Source: an uncultured Polaromonas sp.
Lineage (GTDB): Bacteria > Pseudomonadota > Gammaproteobacteria > Burkholderiales > Burkholderiaceae_C
Assembly (NCBI GenBank): GCA_937863225.1
Contig: CALMEI010000020.1
Span: forward strand, 1-46,667
Direction of reading: 5' to 3'
Length of the DNA: 46,667 nt
Shown piece by piece: positions 46,039 through 46,667 of the stretch. The notes beneath the pieces were generated by a model. That model had not been told where the DNA came from. It worked only from the letters and a program-made list of their open reading frames with translations, and ran no database searches. Within the stretch, counting starts at the first letter, position 1; every line of letters starts with the position of its first letter. Made by a program: the position numbers and the translations under genes.

Positions 46039-46667
46039 TGATGTACAACTTTCTGGCCCTCATAAAATTTGCATTCAAATACCTTTGGTCGCGCCCATTG
46101 GCTGCTGCTTTGAATATTTTGTTGCTGGCTTTGGGCTTGGCTTCCATCACTTTGGTACTTCTGGTCAGCAGCCAAATTGACAACGCATTTGAGCGCGACT
46201 TACAAGGCATTGATGTGGTGGTGGGCGCCAAAGGCAGCCCTATGCAGTTGATCTTGGCAGGTGTGTTTCACATTGATACGCCGGCCGGCAATATCTCGCT
46301 AGCAGAGGTCAAAGCACTGCAAAAGAACCCACAAATTGCCAAGTTGATTCCCATCAGCGTGGGAGACAGTTTCAGGGGTTTTCGCATCGTTGGCACAGAC
46401 GCCAGCTATGCCGCGCACTACGCTGCAACTTTGGCCAAAGGCAGTTTATGGACGCAAACCATGCAAGCAGTTTTGGGGGCAGAGGTCGCCTTGCAGACCG
46501 GTATGCAAGTGGGAAACACATTCATTGGTTCACACGGTTTGGGACAAGAGGGCCATGCGCACGGCAACAACCCTTATACCGTCAGTGGCGTGCTGGCCCC
46601 GCGCGCTCGCGAGCAGGAGCGACTTATATTGCCCGCCACTGAATCGGCTTGGCAGGTGCATGACAAA
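46038..46667 (+). CDS. ABC transporter permease, FtsX/MacB type (partial at window end)
   Basis: 210 codons with no stop before the window ends. The first membrane segment is ARPLAAALNILLLALGLASITLVLLVS-like (about 20-45). A periplasmic MacB_PCD-type domain begins with IDVVVGAKGSPMQLILAGVFHIDTPAGNISLAEV. ATG 46038 directly follows the ATPase stop; a second ATG at 46041 is equally usable. It pairs with the ATPase to form an export or lipoprotein-release type transporter; the substrate is unknown. Confidence 0.85.
   Translation, partial: MMYNFLALIKFAFKYLWSRPLAAALNILLLALGLASITLVLLVSSQIDNAFERDLQGIDVVVGAKGSPMQLILAGVFHIDTPAGNISLAEVKALQKNPQIAKLIPISVGDSFRGFRIVGTDASYAAHYAATLAKGSLWTQTMQAVLGAEVALQTGMQVGNTFIGSHGLGQEGHAHGNNPYTVSGVLAPRAREQERLILPATESAWQVHDK

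Overview
The window looks like chromosomal DNA of a betaproteobacterium in the order Burkholderiales, most likely near Comamonadaceae. This rests on protein resemblance and gene order: an RNase R without its N-terminal helix-turn-helix domain, the ftsK-lolA-rarA order, a divergent katG/oxyR pair, rpsP-rimM-trmD, and two branched-chain amino acid type ABC cassettes. Base composition is moderate to AT-leaning. No rRNA, CRISPR array, transposase, integrase or phage gene was seen.

Layout. 27-4828 (+) is a complete LivK-H-M-G-F type importer. 4903-9739 (+) holds the squalene/hopanoid genes hpnC, hpnD and hpnE, interrupted between hpnC and hpnD by an AT-rich membrane/coiled-coil gene of unknown role. 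9821-13026 is katG (-) diverging from oxyR (+). 13132-16256 (-) is an SDR oxidoreductase coupled to rnr. A tRNA-Leu(CAG) follows, then a minus-strand run from 27538 down to 16619: crp/fnr-type regulator, ftsK, lolA, rarA, a second livHMGF cassette without a binding protein, a thioredoxin-like protein and an unknown 389-residue protein. 27749-29318 (+) is trxB, rpmB and rpmG. Next come NUDIX and cysM (-), tRNA-Leu(CAA), a DUF47/Pit phosphate transport pair, a GNAT, and rpsP-rimM-trmD with no rplS after it. 35422-40019 (+) holds a small cationic secreted protein and a MacA/MacB-like export system whose adaptor carries two Spy/LTXXQ-like modules. The window ends with a FFLEELY-type protein, a BCS1-like AAA ATPase, a U32 (TrhP-like) protein, a CdsA-like/PlsC-like lipid pair, and a LolD-like ATPase with a permease cut off by the window edge.

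The most unusual signal is a dispersed repeat of about 46 bp. Its core is GGCGTATTTATTGCC followed by a small hairpin of the form TGCTAT-N7-ATAGCA. I count 11 copies (nine clear, two diverged). Five are intergenic and all lie 8-40 bp from a stop codon, three of them between convergent genes. Six lie inside coding sequence and keep the frame open. One encodes the end of the LolA signal peptide and another supplies the stop codon of an ABC ATPase gene. Two direct copies bracket the unknown gene inside the hopanoid cluster. Other regulatory-looking structure includes a multi-hairpin leader ahead of rpmB and a REP-like inverted pair overlapping a promoter at 5951-6037.
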